Shown in pieces: positions 16,569 through 22,958 of a stretch of 42,401 nt of DNA; position 1 is the stretch's first letter, and every line of letters begins with the position of its first letter. Source of the DNA: Chloroflexota bacterium. Lineage in GTDB: Bacteria; Chloroflexota; Dehalococcoidia; SHYB01. The DNA lies in the NCBI GenBank assembly GCA_022572465.1, contig JACZVV010000014.1, positions 1 to 42,401 of the forward strand, read 5' to 3'. A program made the translations under genes and the position numbers. The notes under the pieces were generated by a model. That model worked only from the letters and a program-made list of their open reading frames with translations, searched no databases and was not told the DNA's origin.

Positions 16569-17828
16569 CTATCCAACTGGTTGCAGCTCTTCCTTAGGCG
16601 TTTCAGCCAGGCTCACGGGCGTGTTCGCCTCGAACGGACCGACCAGTCCCAGCTCCTTGGCATATTCGCGGATCGCCGGCAAGACCTCTTGTCCCATGAG
16701 ACGGATGCAGGTCTTGGAGTTTTCGTGGTCGATGCGGCCGTCGTTGGCCCAGAGGCACAGGATGCCCACCCGGTTGTTGTCCAGGACGACCTTGAGCTGC
16801 TCGACGACTCGATCGGGGGTGCCCCAGATGAAGGTCCGCTCGAGCCTGCGCTGGTTCATCGAAGGAGGGCGGTTCATGGGTCTGCGCCCCGCCGCGATCT
16901 CGATGTACGATTTCCGGTTCGATGGCGAGCCATACCCCGTGGGCGTGCCCCAGATGGGATGGTTGAGGCCGGTGAACTCGCCCGCCATCCACATGAACTC
17001 CTGGGCGTTTCGCTCGGCGCGCTCCTCCGTCTCGGCCACGTGGCACTGGAGAAGCTGGCCGAACTGCTCCGGCCCCGCCTCGTAGCCGACGCGGCGGGCG
17101 GCCTCTCGGTAGATATCCTTGATCTTCTGGCTCAAGTCGAAGTTGGTGCCGAGGCCGACGTAGGGATAGCGGTGCTCGGCGGCCCAGACGACCGTCTCCT
17201 TGCTGGCGACGCCGGGGATCCAGATTCTTGGGTGGGGCTTTTGCAGCGGCGCCGTCCATGGGTTGACCACCCGGAACTGGAAGTGCTTGCCCTCCCAACG
17301 GAACGGGCCGGGAGTGGTCCACGTCTTGATGACCAGATCGTGGGCCTCGTCGAAGCGCTCGCGGTTGAAGACCGGGTTCTGGTTGGCCTGGATGTTCTCC
17401 ACGCCCCCGCCCCGGACGAACCCCGAGACCAGACGCCCTTTGGAGATCATGTCGATCATCGACAGCTCCTCCGACAGGTGGACTGGACTATCCACCACCG
17501 GCAGCGGGTTGCCATGCATCACGATCTTCACCCGCTTGGTGATGGCGGCGAGGATCGACCCGAAGACGTTGATTCGCGGCGACATGCAGAAGGGCGCCGT
17601 GTGGTGCTCGTTGAGCATGATGCCGTCGAATCCTACCTCGTCGACCAGCACGTACTCTTCCAGACGCTCGTTGTACAGGCGGCTCCCCGAGACGGGGTCG
17701 AAATACTTGTTGGAGAGCATCAGCGACGTTACGCGCTGCGTCTTGCCTGGGCCGATGGGCACCTCCAGCTTCGCATCCTCCTCCGGGTAGGTGGCCATCG
17801 GCTGCTCGGTAAAGTAGATCAGTTCCAC
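16569..17828 (-). CDS. LLM-class flavin-dependent monooxygenase (luciferase-like)
   Basis: A 419-aa bacterial-luciferase-type TIM-barrel protein (GTG start 17828, weak GAGGG site). Typical elements are the N-terminal FTEQPM, VGFDGIMLNEHHTAPFCMSPR (residues about 66-86, in two stretches), ITKRVKIVMHGNPLPVVDSP, LSMIDMISKGRLVSGFVRGG and WIPGVASKET. Members use reduced FMN and O2, or F420, to oxidise carbonyls, amines, sulfonates or hydrocarbons. Expansion of this family is known in SAR202 Chloroflexota. It lies 134 bases downstream of the alpha/beta hydrolase on the same strand, with a 24-bp palindrome between, so cotranscription with the selenoprotein locus is possible but not certain. Confidence 0.88.
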   Translation of the reverse strand: MELIYFTEQPMATYPEEDAKLEVPIGPGKTQRVTSLMLSNKYFDPVSGSRLYNERLEEYVLVDEVGFDGIMLNEHHTAPFCMSPRINVFGSILAAITKRVKIVMHGNPLPVVDSPVHLSEELSMIDMISKGRLVSGFVRGGGVENIQANQNPVFNRERFDEAHDLVIKTWTTPGPFRWEGKHFQFRVVNPWTAPLQKPHPRIWIPGVASKETVVWAAEHRYPYVGLGTNFDLSQKIKDIYREAARRVGYEAGPEQFGQLLQCHVAETEERAERNAQEFMWMAGEFTGLNHPIWGTPTGYGSPSNRKSYIEIAAGRRPMNRPPSMNQRRLERTFIWGTPDRVVEQLKVVLDNNRVGILCLWANDGRIDHENSKTCIRLMGQEVLPAIREYAKELGLVGPFEANTPVSLAETPKEELQPVG

Positions 17829-17843
17829 GGTTGCTAACCCTCA

Positions 17844-17867
17844 GTCGTCCCGATGCATCGGGACGAC
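17844..17867. repeat. Perfect 24-bp palindrome
   Basis: GTCGTCCCGATG (17844-17855) is followed directly by its exact reverse complement. The TCCCGAT core is shared with the palindrome at 9330-9365. On the plus strand TTCTT follows; on the minus strand, the direction of both neighbouring genes, no T-run follows. Confidence 0.75.
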
Positions 17868-17962
17868 TTCTTACTGACACCGGTAAAGGCGCTACGCTCC
17901 TTCATTCCGTCACGGGTGAAACGCTGAGGGCGGCGAACGGCGGTGATGATGCGTTCCTCCCG

Positions 17963-18760
17963 TTAAAGTGTCTTCGCAAAGGTGAGGACGAGCTTCGCAA
18001 GCTCGTTGGGCTTTTCGATATCGACGGCGTGGCCGCAAGCCTCCAGCACTTCGAGCCGGGAATTGGGCAGGGCGTCGGCGTAGAGCCCGCCGCACTCCAG
18101 GGGGACGATTCGGTCCTGCCGTCCCCAGACGACCAACGTCGGCACGGAGACGCCGCCGAGGAGCCCGGGCAGCGTGCGGTTGTACATGTAGGGTTTCCAG
18201 CCGATCCGAGAGGTCATCTCCCGGTCGGACTCCCAGTTCTCCAGGTATTCGAACTCGGGTTCGGCGCCGTAGACGGCCTCGAAATTCGCTTCGTCGTGGT
18301 AACTCGCACGGGCGTAGGTCTCGGTGTTGACCAGGAACTGATCGAAGATCTCGCCCTCCGCCGGCTGGATGCCCATCGGCCCGACGAGCACCAGCGACTT
18401 GAACGGCCGCTCGTCCATCGTGGCCATCTCCGCGGCGAGCCATCCGCCGAATCCCAGGCCCACCAGGGTCACCGAGTCCAGACCGAGAGTCCGCAGGAGG
18501 CGCCGGTGGACGATGGCCAGGTCTCGCACGTTGGCCAACCAGCTCCAGGCGGGACCATCGGAGTTGTGGTAGCCGGGGTGCGAAGGGACGTAGACGGTGA
18601 AGCGCTCGGCGAGGATGCTGTGGAAAGGCTGCCAGCCGGGGTATCCGTTATCGCGGGGCAGGACGACCAACGGGTCGCCTTGGCCGCCTTTCAGGAGATG
18701 CAGCTGGCCTCCGAAAAGCTCGACGCGCTCCTCAGTCCATGCTTCTGCGGCCAGTGTCAT
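17963..18760 (-). CDS. Alpha/beta hydrolase-fold protein lacking the nucleophile Ser
   Basis: A 265-aa single-domain alpha/beta hydrolase. The core strands (PLVVLPRDNGYPGW, FTVYVPSHPGYHNSDG) and helix packing match the MhpC/epoxide-hydrolase-like branch. The acid and base positions are filled: D216 in VWGRQDRIVP and H244 in EACGHAVD. The nucleophile elbow, normally G-x-S-x-G, reads G101-L-G103-F-G105, so the Ser/Asp/Cys nucleophile is a Gly encoded by GGA. The reading frame is intact and otherwise well conserved, so this is not decay in progress. It may be a non-hydrolytic member (lyase, decarboxylating or cofactor-free dioxygenase-like) or a binding protein. It follows the selenoprotein gene by 93 bases. 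Confidence 0.83.
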   Translation of the reverse strand: MTLAAEAWTEERVELFGGQLHLLKGGQGDPLVVLPRDNGYPGWQPFHSILAERFTVYVPSHPGYHNSDGPAWSWLANVRDLAIVHRRLLRTLGLDSVTLVGLGFGGWLAAEMATMDERPFKSLVLVGPMGIQPAEGEIFDQFLVNTETYARASYHDEANFEAVYGAEPEFEYLENWESDREMTSRIGWKPYMYNRTLPGLLGGVSVPTLVVWGRQDRIVPLECGGLYADALPNSRLEVLEACGHAVDIEKPNELAKLVLTFAKTL

Positions 18761-18853
18761 CGAGCCCTCCCGGCAGGCGGCCTACCGATCTCGCTGCTTC
18801 GGAGACGGCTCGAATCGCCGTCTTCGCTCTCGTCACCACATGGGGTTCCGGCG

Positions 18854-19420
18854 TTAGCCGCGGTTCTTGACCAGCGCCGCGACCACCTTGGGCGCGACCT
18901 CTTTGGCGACCTCGCGCACCTCATCGTCGCTCCACACCGCGGTGGGGATGTGGGGGTAGTCCACGGTGATGAAGTCGTAGTCCGGCACGCCGCTGAGCCG
19001 CCTCATCGAGTTGGCCGACCCCCTCATCGCTTCGTGGATGATCGCCACGCTGGGAACGCCGGACCACTCCATCTCGATTGCGTCGCGCATACTGCGCGCA
19101 CTGCAGGAGCCTCAACCGCCGAATCCAGTGATGGCGACGGTGACCTCCGACGTCAGCCGCTCCCAATCGGCCGGTTCCGGCGGCACCGAGACGCTGCTTT
19201 TGAGCACCTTCACCGCGCCGATGAGCTCGGCCTCTTTCTCCAGTTCCTCATACAGGGCGTCCATCAGCTTCTCGGTGATGCCCAGCCCATTGGCAATGAG
19301 ACCGATCACCGCGCCGTCCAAAGTCTCGCGCCGCTCGGGGAATTTCCGCTGGTCTTTTCGGTCCAGGGGCCCGCTTGTCGGGTCCAGGGTCACGATCCGG
19401 TCGCTTCCGTTCCGCGCCAT
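18854..19420 (-). CDS. UGSC-family selenoprotein, Sec at in-frame UGA
   Basis: Two adjacent in-frame open stretches (19420-19112 and 19111-18854) are joined by a single TGA at 19114-19112. Reading it as selenocysteine gives 188 aa with Sec103 in the context TGFGG-U-GSC-SARSMRDA. This U-G-S-C motif defines the UGSC family, first noted in marine metagenomes. The start ATG 19420 has AGGAGG eight bases upstream. Downstream of the UGA a hairpin (UGCGC/GCGCG, loop GCAGUAU with a GU) fits a bacterial SECIS. The U-x-x-C pair resembles redox-active CxxC sites, so a thiol/selenol redox or reductase role is inferred; the substrate is unknown. It follows the 19454 gene by 33 bases. Confidence 0.92.
19084..19100 (-). 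promoter_or_regulatory. Candidate bacterial SECIS hairpin
   Basis: On the minus-strand RNA, UGCGC (19100-19096) pairs with GCGCG (19088-19084) around a 7-base loop GCAGUAU. The helix begins 11 bases after the UGA and the loop carries the G-U expected of SelB-bound SECIS elements. The stem is short, so the fold should be tested with covariation. Confidence 0.55.
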
Positions 19421-19453
19421 ACGCTACCTCCTGTCTACGCTGATCGAGCCACG

Positions 19454-20440
19454 CTAGGCCAGGTCGATTGGCTTGGTGATGGCCCAAGCCAGGTGTGGGT
19501 GCAGGACCCACGTCTCGGACATGCCGTGGCCGCCGGCGGCCACGATGAGGATGCCATCGTCTTTGCCCAAGCGCACCGGCGACTCGCCCTTGCCCGACGG
19601 CGCCGTGAGCTTGGGGAACAGGTATTCGCGCATCTGCTTCTTGGACCAGCCGGCTTCGGCGAAGTAGCGCATGTGCTCCATGCCCATGACCAGGACCACG
19701 TTGGTGTCCTTCCCCAGCCAACGGTCGCCGGTGACGCCCATGGCGCGGACCGTCCGGGAGATGCTGTCCAGGACGCCGGCCGGGTCGCGGCTGGCCGAGT
19801 CCCGCGCCGAGGTCATGTACATCACGGAGTGGAGGGTGACGGTGCTTTGCTCGGGCGCGAACCCGCGCTCGACGTGCAGCGGCGTCCACGGGCTGTCCTC
19901 TTCGTTCTCCCCGAAACAGAACGAGTATCGGGCCGGGGTAGAGTACGTCGCCCGGTCGAGGAAGCCGGGAATGGCCCGACAGACGTTGCGCGCCACCAGC
20001 CGCACGGCACGGCCGATGGTGGCGTTGGCCCGCCAGCCGGGGCCGAAGCACCCGGCCTTGCAGTTGATATCCAACTCGTTGCGAATCGGACCGTTGACGA
20101 TGACTGCGTGGGCCGCGCCGGAAAGGGTGCCGGTGGTGCTATGGCAGTTCGCCTTCTCCTCCAGCAGCGCCCGAGCAGCCGCCGCGACTACCGGCATGTA
20201 CTCGACCTTGCAGCCCGCCATGACGGCGTTGACGGCCACATGTTCGGCGTTGACGGTCACCTCTCGCGTGGGAACGTGGCCCAGGACCTCGTCGGCCGAC
20301 AGGCCGGCATAGTCCAGAAAAGCCGCCACCTTTTCCGGTGTGGGCGGCACGATAGGCAGCCCGTCGGTCCAGCCCCGGTCGAGGTAGGACTCGACGGCCT
20401 CGTCGTAGGTGTCGAACGTGAGCTCTTGAGCCAGCGACAT
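19454..20440 (-). CDS. Cys-rich protein, probable partner of the UGSC selenoprotein
   Basis: The start ATG 20440 (MSLAQELTFDTYDEAV) has AGAGGAA upstream and gives 328 aa. I cannot name a characterised family. An N-terminal signature YLDRGWTDGLPIVPPTPEKV (19-38) precedes a set of cysteines that look structural or metal-binding: C77 (MAGCKVEY), C99 (ANCHSTTG), C127 and C131 (INCKAGCFGPG), C154 (NVCRAIPG) and C176. The C-terminal half holds a GMEHMRYFAEAGWSKKQ helix and a Gly-rich IVAAGGHGMSE. There is no membrane segment. It is first in the operon, directly upstream of the selenoprotein, and the tight spacing suggests a two-subunit enzyme, with this as the large subunit. Confidence 0.8.
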   Translation of the reverse strand: MSLAQELTFDTYDEAVESYLDRGWTDGLPIVPPTPEKVAAFLDYAGLSADEVLGHVPTREVTVNAEHVAVNAVMAGCKVEYMPVVAAAARALLEEKANCHSTTGTLSGAAHAVIVNGPIRNELDINCKAGCFGPGWRANATIGRAVRLVARNVCRAIPGFLDRATYSTPARYSFCFGENEEDSPWTPLHVERGFAPEQSTVTLHSVMYMTSARDSASRDPAGVLDSISRTVRAMGVTGDRWLGKDTNVVLVMGMEHMRYFAEAGWSKKQMREYLFPKLTAPSGKGESPVRLGKDDGILIVAAGGHGMSETWVLHPHLAWAITKPIDLA

Positions 20441-20469
20441 GGGTTCCTCTTTGCGTTCTCTTCGATGCG

Positions 20470-20498
20470 AGTCTATCAACGGTGTGAAACGAGGTCAA
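20470..20498 (-). promoter_or_regulatory. Promoter of the UGSC selenoprotein operon
   Basis: On the minus strand TTGACC (20498-20493), 17 bp, TAGACT (20475-20470), with TGA before the -10 giving an extended element. It predicts a leader of about 23 bases before ATG 20440. Confidence 0.6.
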
Positions 20499-20578
20499 GG
20501 CGTTGCGTCGCCCTGCATGCTAGCATAGGCGCCTGACCGTTGCGATGCGTTTCGCATTCGAAACAAGAGGAGGCTGAC

Positions 20579-21070
20579 ATGGCTGCCGACGCCGACGCGA
20601 AGCTGGTGGAGCTGGAACAGCGGCTCCAGGCACTGGAGGATCGGGAGAAGATTCGAGAGACCCTGGCCCGCTATTCTTTCACCGCCGACATGGGCCGGTC
20701 CCGGGAGTACGTCGAGAACTATACGGACGATGGAACGATCGACCTGGGCCCCTCGACGAAGTGGAGCGGGCATGAGGAGCTGACCGATTTCATCACCGAT
20801 CCGGCGGGCGGGCACAAAGCCATCGAGGGCCGGTGCATGCACACCTCGGTCAATACGTTCATCAGGGTCGAAGGCGACGCCGCCTGGGCCGAGGGCTACT
20901 CCGTGGTGTATACCAAGGAAGGCGAGGGCTACGGGGTCTACACCCTTGGCTACAACCATTGGACGTTCAAGAAAAAAGACGGGCGCTGGCTCCTGGCGTA
21001 CCGCCACCGGAGGCCCGTCGGCGGCGACGAGTGGGGCGGCGACGTGATCAAGGAGTTCCTGGACGGCTGA
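20579..21070 (+). CDS. SnoaL-like/NTF2-fold protein
   Basis: The start ATG 20579 has GAGGAGG six bases upstream; the product is 163 aa. A short coiled segment (KLVELEQRLQALEDREKI, about 8-25) leads into the cone-shaped SnoaL/NTF2 fold, typical in its LARYSFTADMGRSREYVENY, DGTIDLGPSTKWSG, RCMHTSVNTFI and the C-terminal WTFKKKDGRWLLAYRHRRPV. Proteins of this group act as cyclases, isomerases, hydratases or ring-hydroxylating beta subunits. Catalytic residues are not diagnostic. Its stop codon lies inside the first 48-bp-family repeat (GGCTGA). It is divergent from the selenoprotein operon. Confidence 0.8.
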   Translation: MAADADAKLVELEQRLQALEDREKIRETLARYSFTADMGRSREYVENYTDDGTIDLGPSTKWSGHEELTDFITDPAGGHKAIEGRCMHTSVNTFIRVEGDAAWAEGYSVVYTKEGEGYGVYTLGYNHWTFKKKDGRWLLAYRHRRPVGGDEWGGDVIKEFLDG

Positions 21071-21214
21071 GCCGCATCGGCATTACCGGCCCACGTGGCC
21101 ACCAGCGGCTGCGGCTCAGCCGCCTGAGCCAGATCGGCATTTCGGGCCTGCGCAGTCACCACCCGCGCCTGAGCCAATTCAGCCAATGGGGCCGAATATT
21201 GCTGAGGCTCAGCC
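21065..21214. repeat. Cluster of three 48-bp-family palindromic repeats
   Basis: Copy 1 spans 21065-21121 (GGCTGAGCCGCATCGGC to GGCTCAGCC, with an insertion), copy 2 is a degenerate left half starting at about 21123, and copy 3 spans 21167-21214 (48 bases, GCCTGAGCC to GGCTCAGCC). This is most of the 337-base gene-free stretch from 21071 to 21407; the rest holds the UbiA-operon promoter and its leader. Confidence 0.75.
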
Positions 21215-21221
21215 GCCCCGG

Positions 21222-21251
21222 TTGACAGCGTCCATCCTGTGTTCCTAGACT
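21222..21251 (+). promoter_or_regulatory. Promoter of the ubiA-ubiX-ubiD-SDR operon
   Basis: TTGACA (21222-21227) and TAGACT (21246-21251) stand 18 bp apart just after the repeat cluster. The leader would be about 150 bases. Confidence 0.55.
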
Positions 21252-21407
21252 CGACCAGACCCATAATCGTATGCGCACGAATCCGAGCGTCCGGCGACGG
21301 TCGCGAATTATCTAAGAGACGCGCGCCGGTCGACGGTGTTGGCGAAGGACCATGGTGGACTCGATCGTTGTGAGCCGGTGCGGCGCAGACGCCGCGGAGC
21401 GTTGGGC

Positions 21408-22310
21408 GTGAGCGCCGCCGTGGCTTCATTGGCGCCGTGGTCCCGACTAAAGTCGGGATGGCGCAAGGCGGTCTTCTTCTCCCAGTCCATCAAGATCGAG
21501 CACAGTATCCTGGCGCTGCCCTTCGCCTATCTGACGCTTTTTTTGGTTGAGGATGGCTTGCCAAGAGCCTCGACCTTCGGCTGGATCACCCTGGCGATGG
21601 TCGGCGCCCGCACGGTGGGCATGGCCTCCAACCGCATCATCGACGCCGAAATCGACGCCAGGAATCCCAGGACGGCGGACCGCCATCTGCCGACCGGGCT
21701 GCTGCGCCACCGGGAAATGCTGCTCTTCACCGTGCTGGCGGCCGGACTGTTTCTCGGCGCGGTCTACCAGCTCAGCTCGTGGGCGCGGTACCTGTGGCCC
21801 GTGGCGCTGGCGGTCGTGGTCTTCTACCCCTACCTCAAGCGCTATACCTGGCTGTGTCACCTGGGCCTGGGCGTGGTCTACCTCCTGGTGCCGACCGGCA
21901 TCTGGATCGCGGTGGCCAACGAGCTCACGGTCGGCGCGGTGCTGCTCGGCATCGGGGCCGGGTTCTGGGTTGCCGGGTTTGACACCCTCTACGGCGTCCT
22001 CGACATCGACTTCGACCGGCGCGAGGGGATTCACTCCATTCCGGCCCGTTTCGGGCTGGCGACCAGCCTGCGGACGGCCCAGGCGTTTCACCTGATGACG
22101 GTCGGGTTCATCACCGCCGCGGGGATAGTGCTGGACGTGGGTTTCGTTTACTACCTGGGGACGGCGGCGTTTCTGGGGCTTATTATTTACGAGCACCGGC
22201 TGGTGTCGCCCCGGGACATATCCAGGGCCAACGTGGCGTTCTTCAACATGAACGGGATTATCAGCGTCATTTTTTTCCTTTTTGTCATGACCGACGTGCT
22301 GGTAAGGTGA
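21408..22310 (+). CDS. UbiA-family prenyltransferase (quinone biosynthesis)
   Basis: An integral membrane aromatic prenyltransferase with about eight hydrophobic helices. The first Asp-rich motif is NRIIDAEIDARNPRTADR and the second is DTLYGVLDIDFDRREGIHSIP; both bind the prenyl diphosphate through Mg. The N-terminal SIKIEHSILALPFAYL is the usual UbiA entry helix. The GTG at 21408 has GGAG eight bases upstream and gives 300 aa, but GTG 21420 is also possible, and the first 20 codons run across a TCCCGACT/AGTCGGGA dyad, so the start is uncertain. UbiX and UbiD follow immediately. In futalosine-pathway bacteria the corresponding genes are mqnP, mqnM and mqnL, so menaquinone synthesis is a reasonable inference. 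Confidence 0.9.
   Translation: MSAAVASLAPWSRLKSGWRKAVFFSQSIKIEHSILALPFAYLTLFLVEDGLPRASTFGWITLAMVGARTVGMASNRIIDAEIDARNPRTADRHLPTGLLRHREMLLFTVLAAGLFLGAVYQLSSWARYLWPVALAVVVFYPYLKRYTWLCHLGLGVVYLLVPTGIWIAVANELTVGAVLLGIGAGFWVAGFDTLYGVLDIDFDRREGIHSIPARFGLATSLRTAQAFHLMTVGFITAAGIVLDVGFVYYLGTAAFLGLIIYEHRLVSPRDISRANVAFFNMNGIISVIFFLFVMTDVLVR
21441..21458. repeat. TCCCGACT/AGTCGGGA dyad inside the ubiA 5' end
   Basis: Eight-base perfect arms with AA between them, coding for the SRLKSG stretch before the conserved UbiA domain. A left half of the same sequence (CTCCCGACTAAAG) appears at 31842-31854. Confidence 0.55.
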
Positions 22311-22320
22311 GGAGGCGGAG

Positions 22321-22953
22321 ATGAGCACCTATGTCATCGGCATCACGGGCGCCAGCGGCGCCCCCTACGCTCGGCGAGTGCTGCAAGCGCTGTTGGAGGA
22401 GGACCACCACGTCAAGCTCATCGTCTCGCCCGCCGGGGATCGCGTGCTGAATATCGAGCTGGGGCTGCGCTTCTCCGGCGCCCTGGCCGCCCGGCAGGAG
22501 CAGTGGGTCGAGTACCTGGGCGTCGATCGGGGCGGTCTCGAGCTTCTGGGGCATCGCGACTTCGCGGCCTCCATCGCCAGCGGGTCGTACGCGTTCGAGG
22601 CCATGGCCGTCGTGCCGTGCAGCATGGGCACGCTGGCGCGCATCGCCTCCGGGGTCTCCACCAATCTGATCGAGCGGGGCGCCGACGTGGCCCTCAAGGA
22701 GCGGCGCCCGCTGGTGCTGGTCCCGCGAGAGACGCCCCTCAACCGGATCCATCTGAAAAACATGCTGGCGGTCCACGAGGCCGGCGCCGAGGTGCTGCCG
22801 GCCATGCCTGGGTTCTATCACCATCCCAGGACGGTCGACGATCTGGTGGATACGGTGGCGGGTCGCATCCTCGATCGGCTCGGAGTGGAGAACGCGCTCT
22901 TCAAACGCTGGCAGGGCGACCCCCTGGCGGAGCTGGCGGGCCTGGAAGACTAG
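22321..22953 (+). CDS. ubiX: UbiX-family flavin prenyltransferase
   Basis: It makes prenylated FMN, the cofactor of UbiD decarboxylases, from FMN and dimethylallyl phosphate. The 210-aa protein begins MSTYVIGITGASGAPYARRV, where GITGASGAPYA (7-17) is the Rossmann-like FMN-binding loop. VVPCSMGTLARIASGVSTNLI (98-118, as two stretches) and LVLVPRETPLNRIHLKNM are the other conserved blocks. Start ATG 22321 has GGAGGCGG directly upstream. It is ten bases after ubiA and five before ubiD, so the product and its user are made together. Confidence 0.95.
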   Translation: MSTYVIGITGASGAPYARRVLQALLEEDHHVKLIVSPAGDRVLNIELGLRFSGALAARQEQWVEYLGVDRGGLELLGHRDFAASIASGSYAFEAMAVVPCSMGTLARIASGVSTNLIERGADVALKERRPLVLVPRETPLNRIHLKNMLAVHEAGAEVLPAMPGFYHHPRTVDDLVDTVAGRILDRLGVENALFKRWQGDPLAELAGLED

Positions 22954-22958
22954 GTCCG

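Noticed and set aside
18854-19420. Two separate small hypothetical genes divided by a stop
   Set aside because: The second piece has no ribosome-binding site at its ATG, starts inside a conserved segment, and the residues across the UGA form the UGSC signature.
17831-20536. A 901-codon plus-strand open frame across the selenoprotein locus
   Set aside because: It is antisense to four well-supported genes, has no family motifs and has the composition of a GC-rich complementary frame.
22503-22958. N-terminal extension of UbiD by 152 codons
   Set aside because: The extension overlaps ubiX in another frame and the UbiD family begins at the ATG at 22959.
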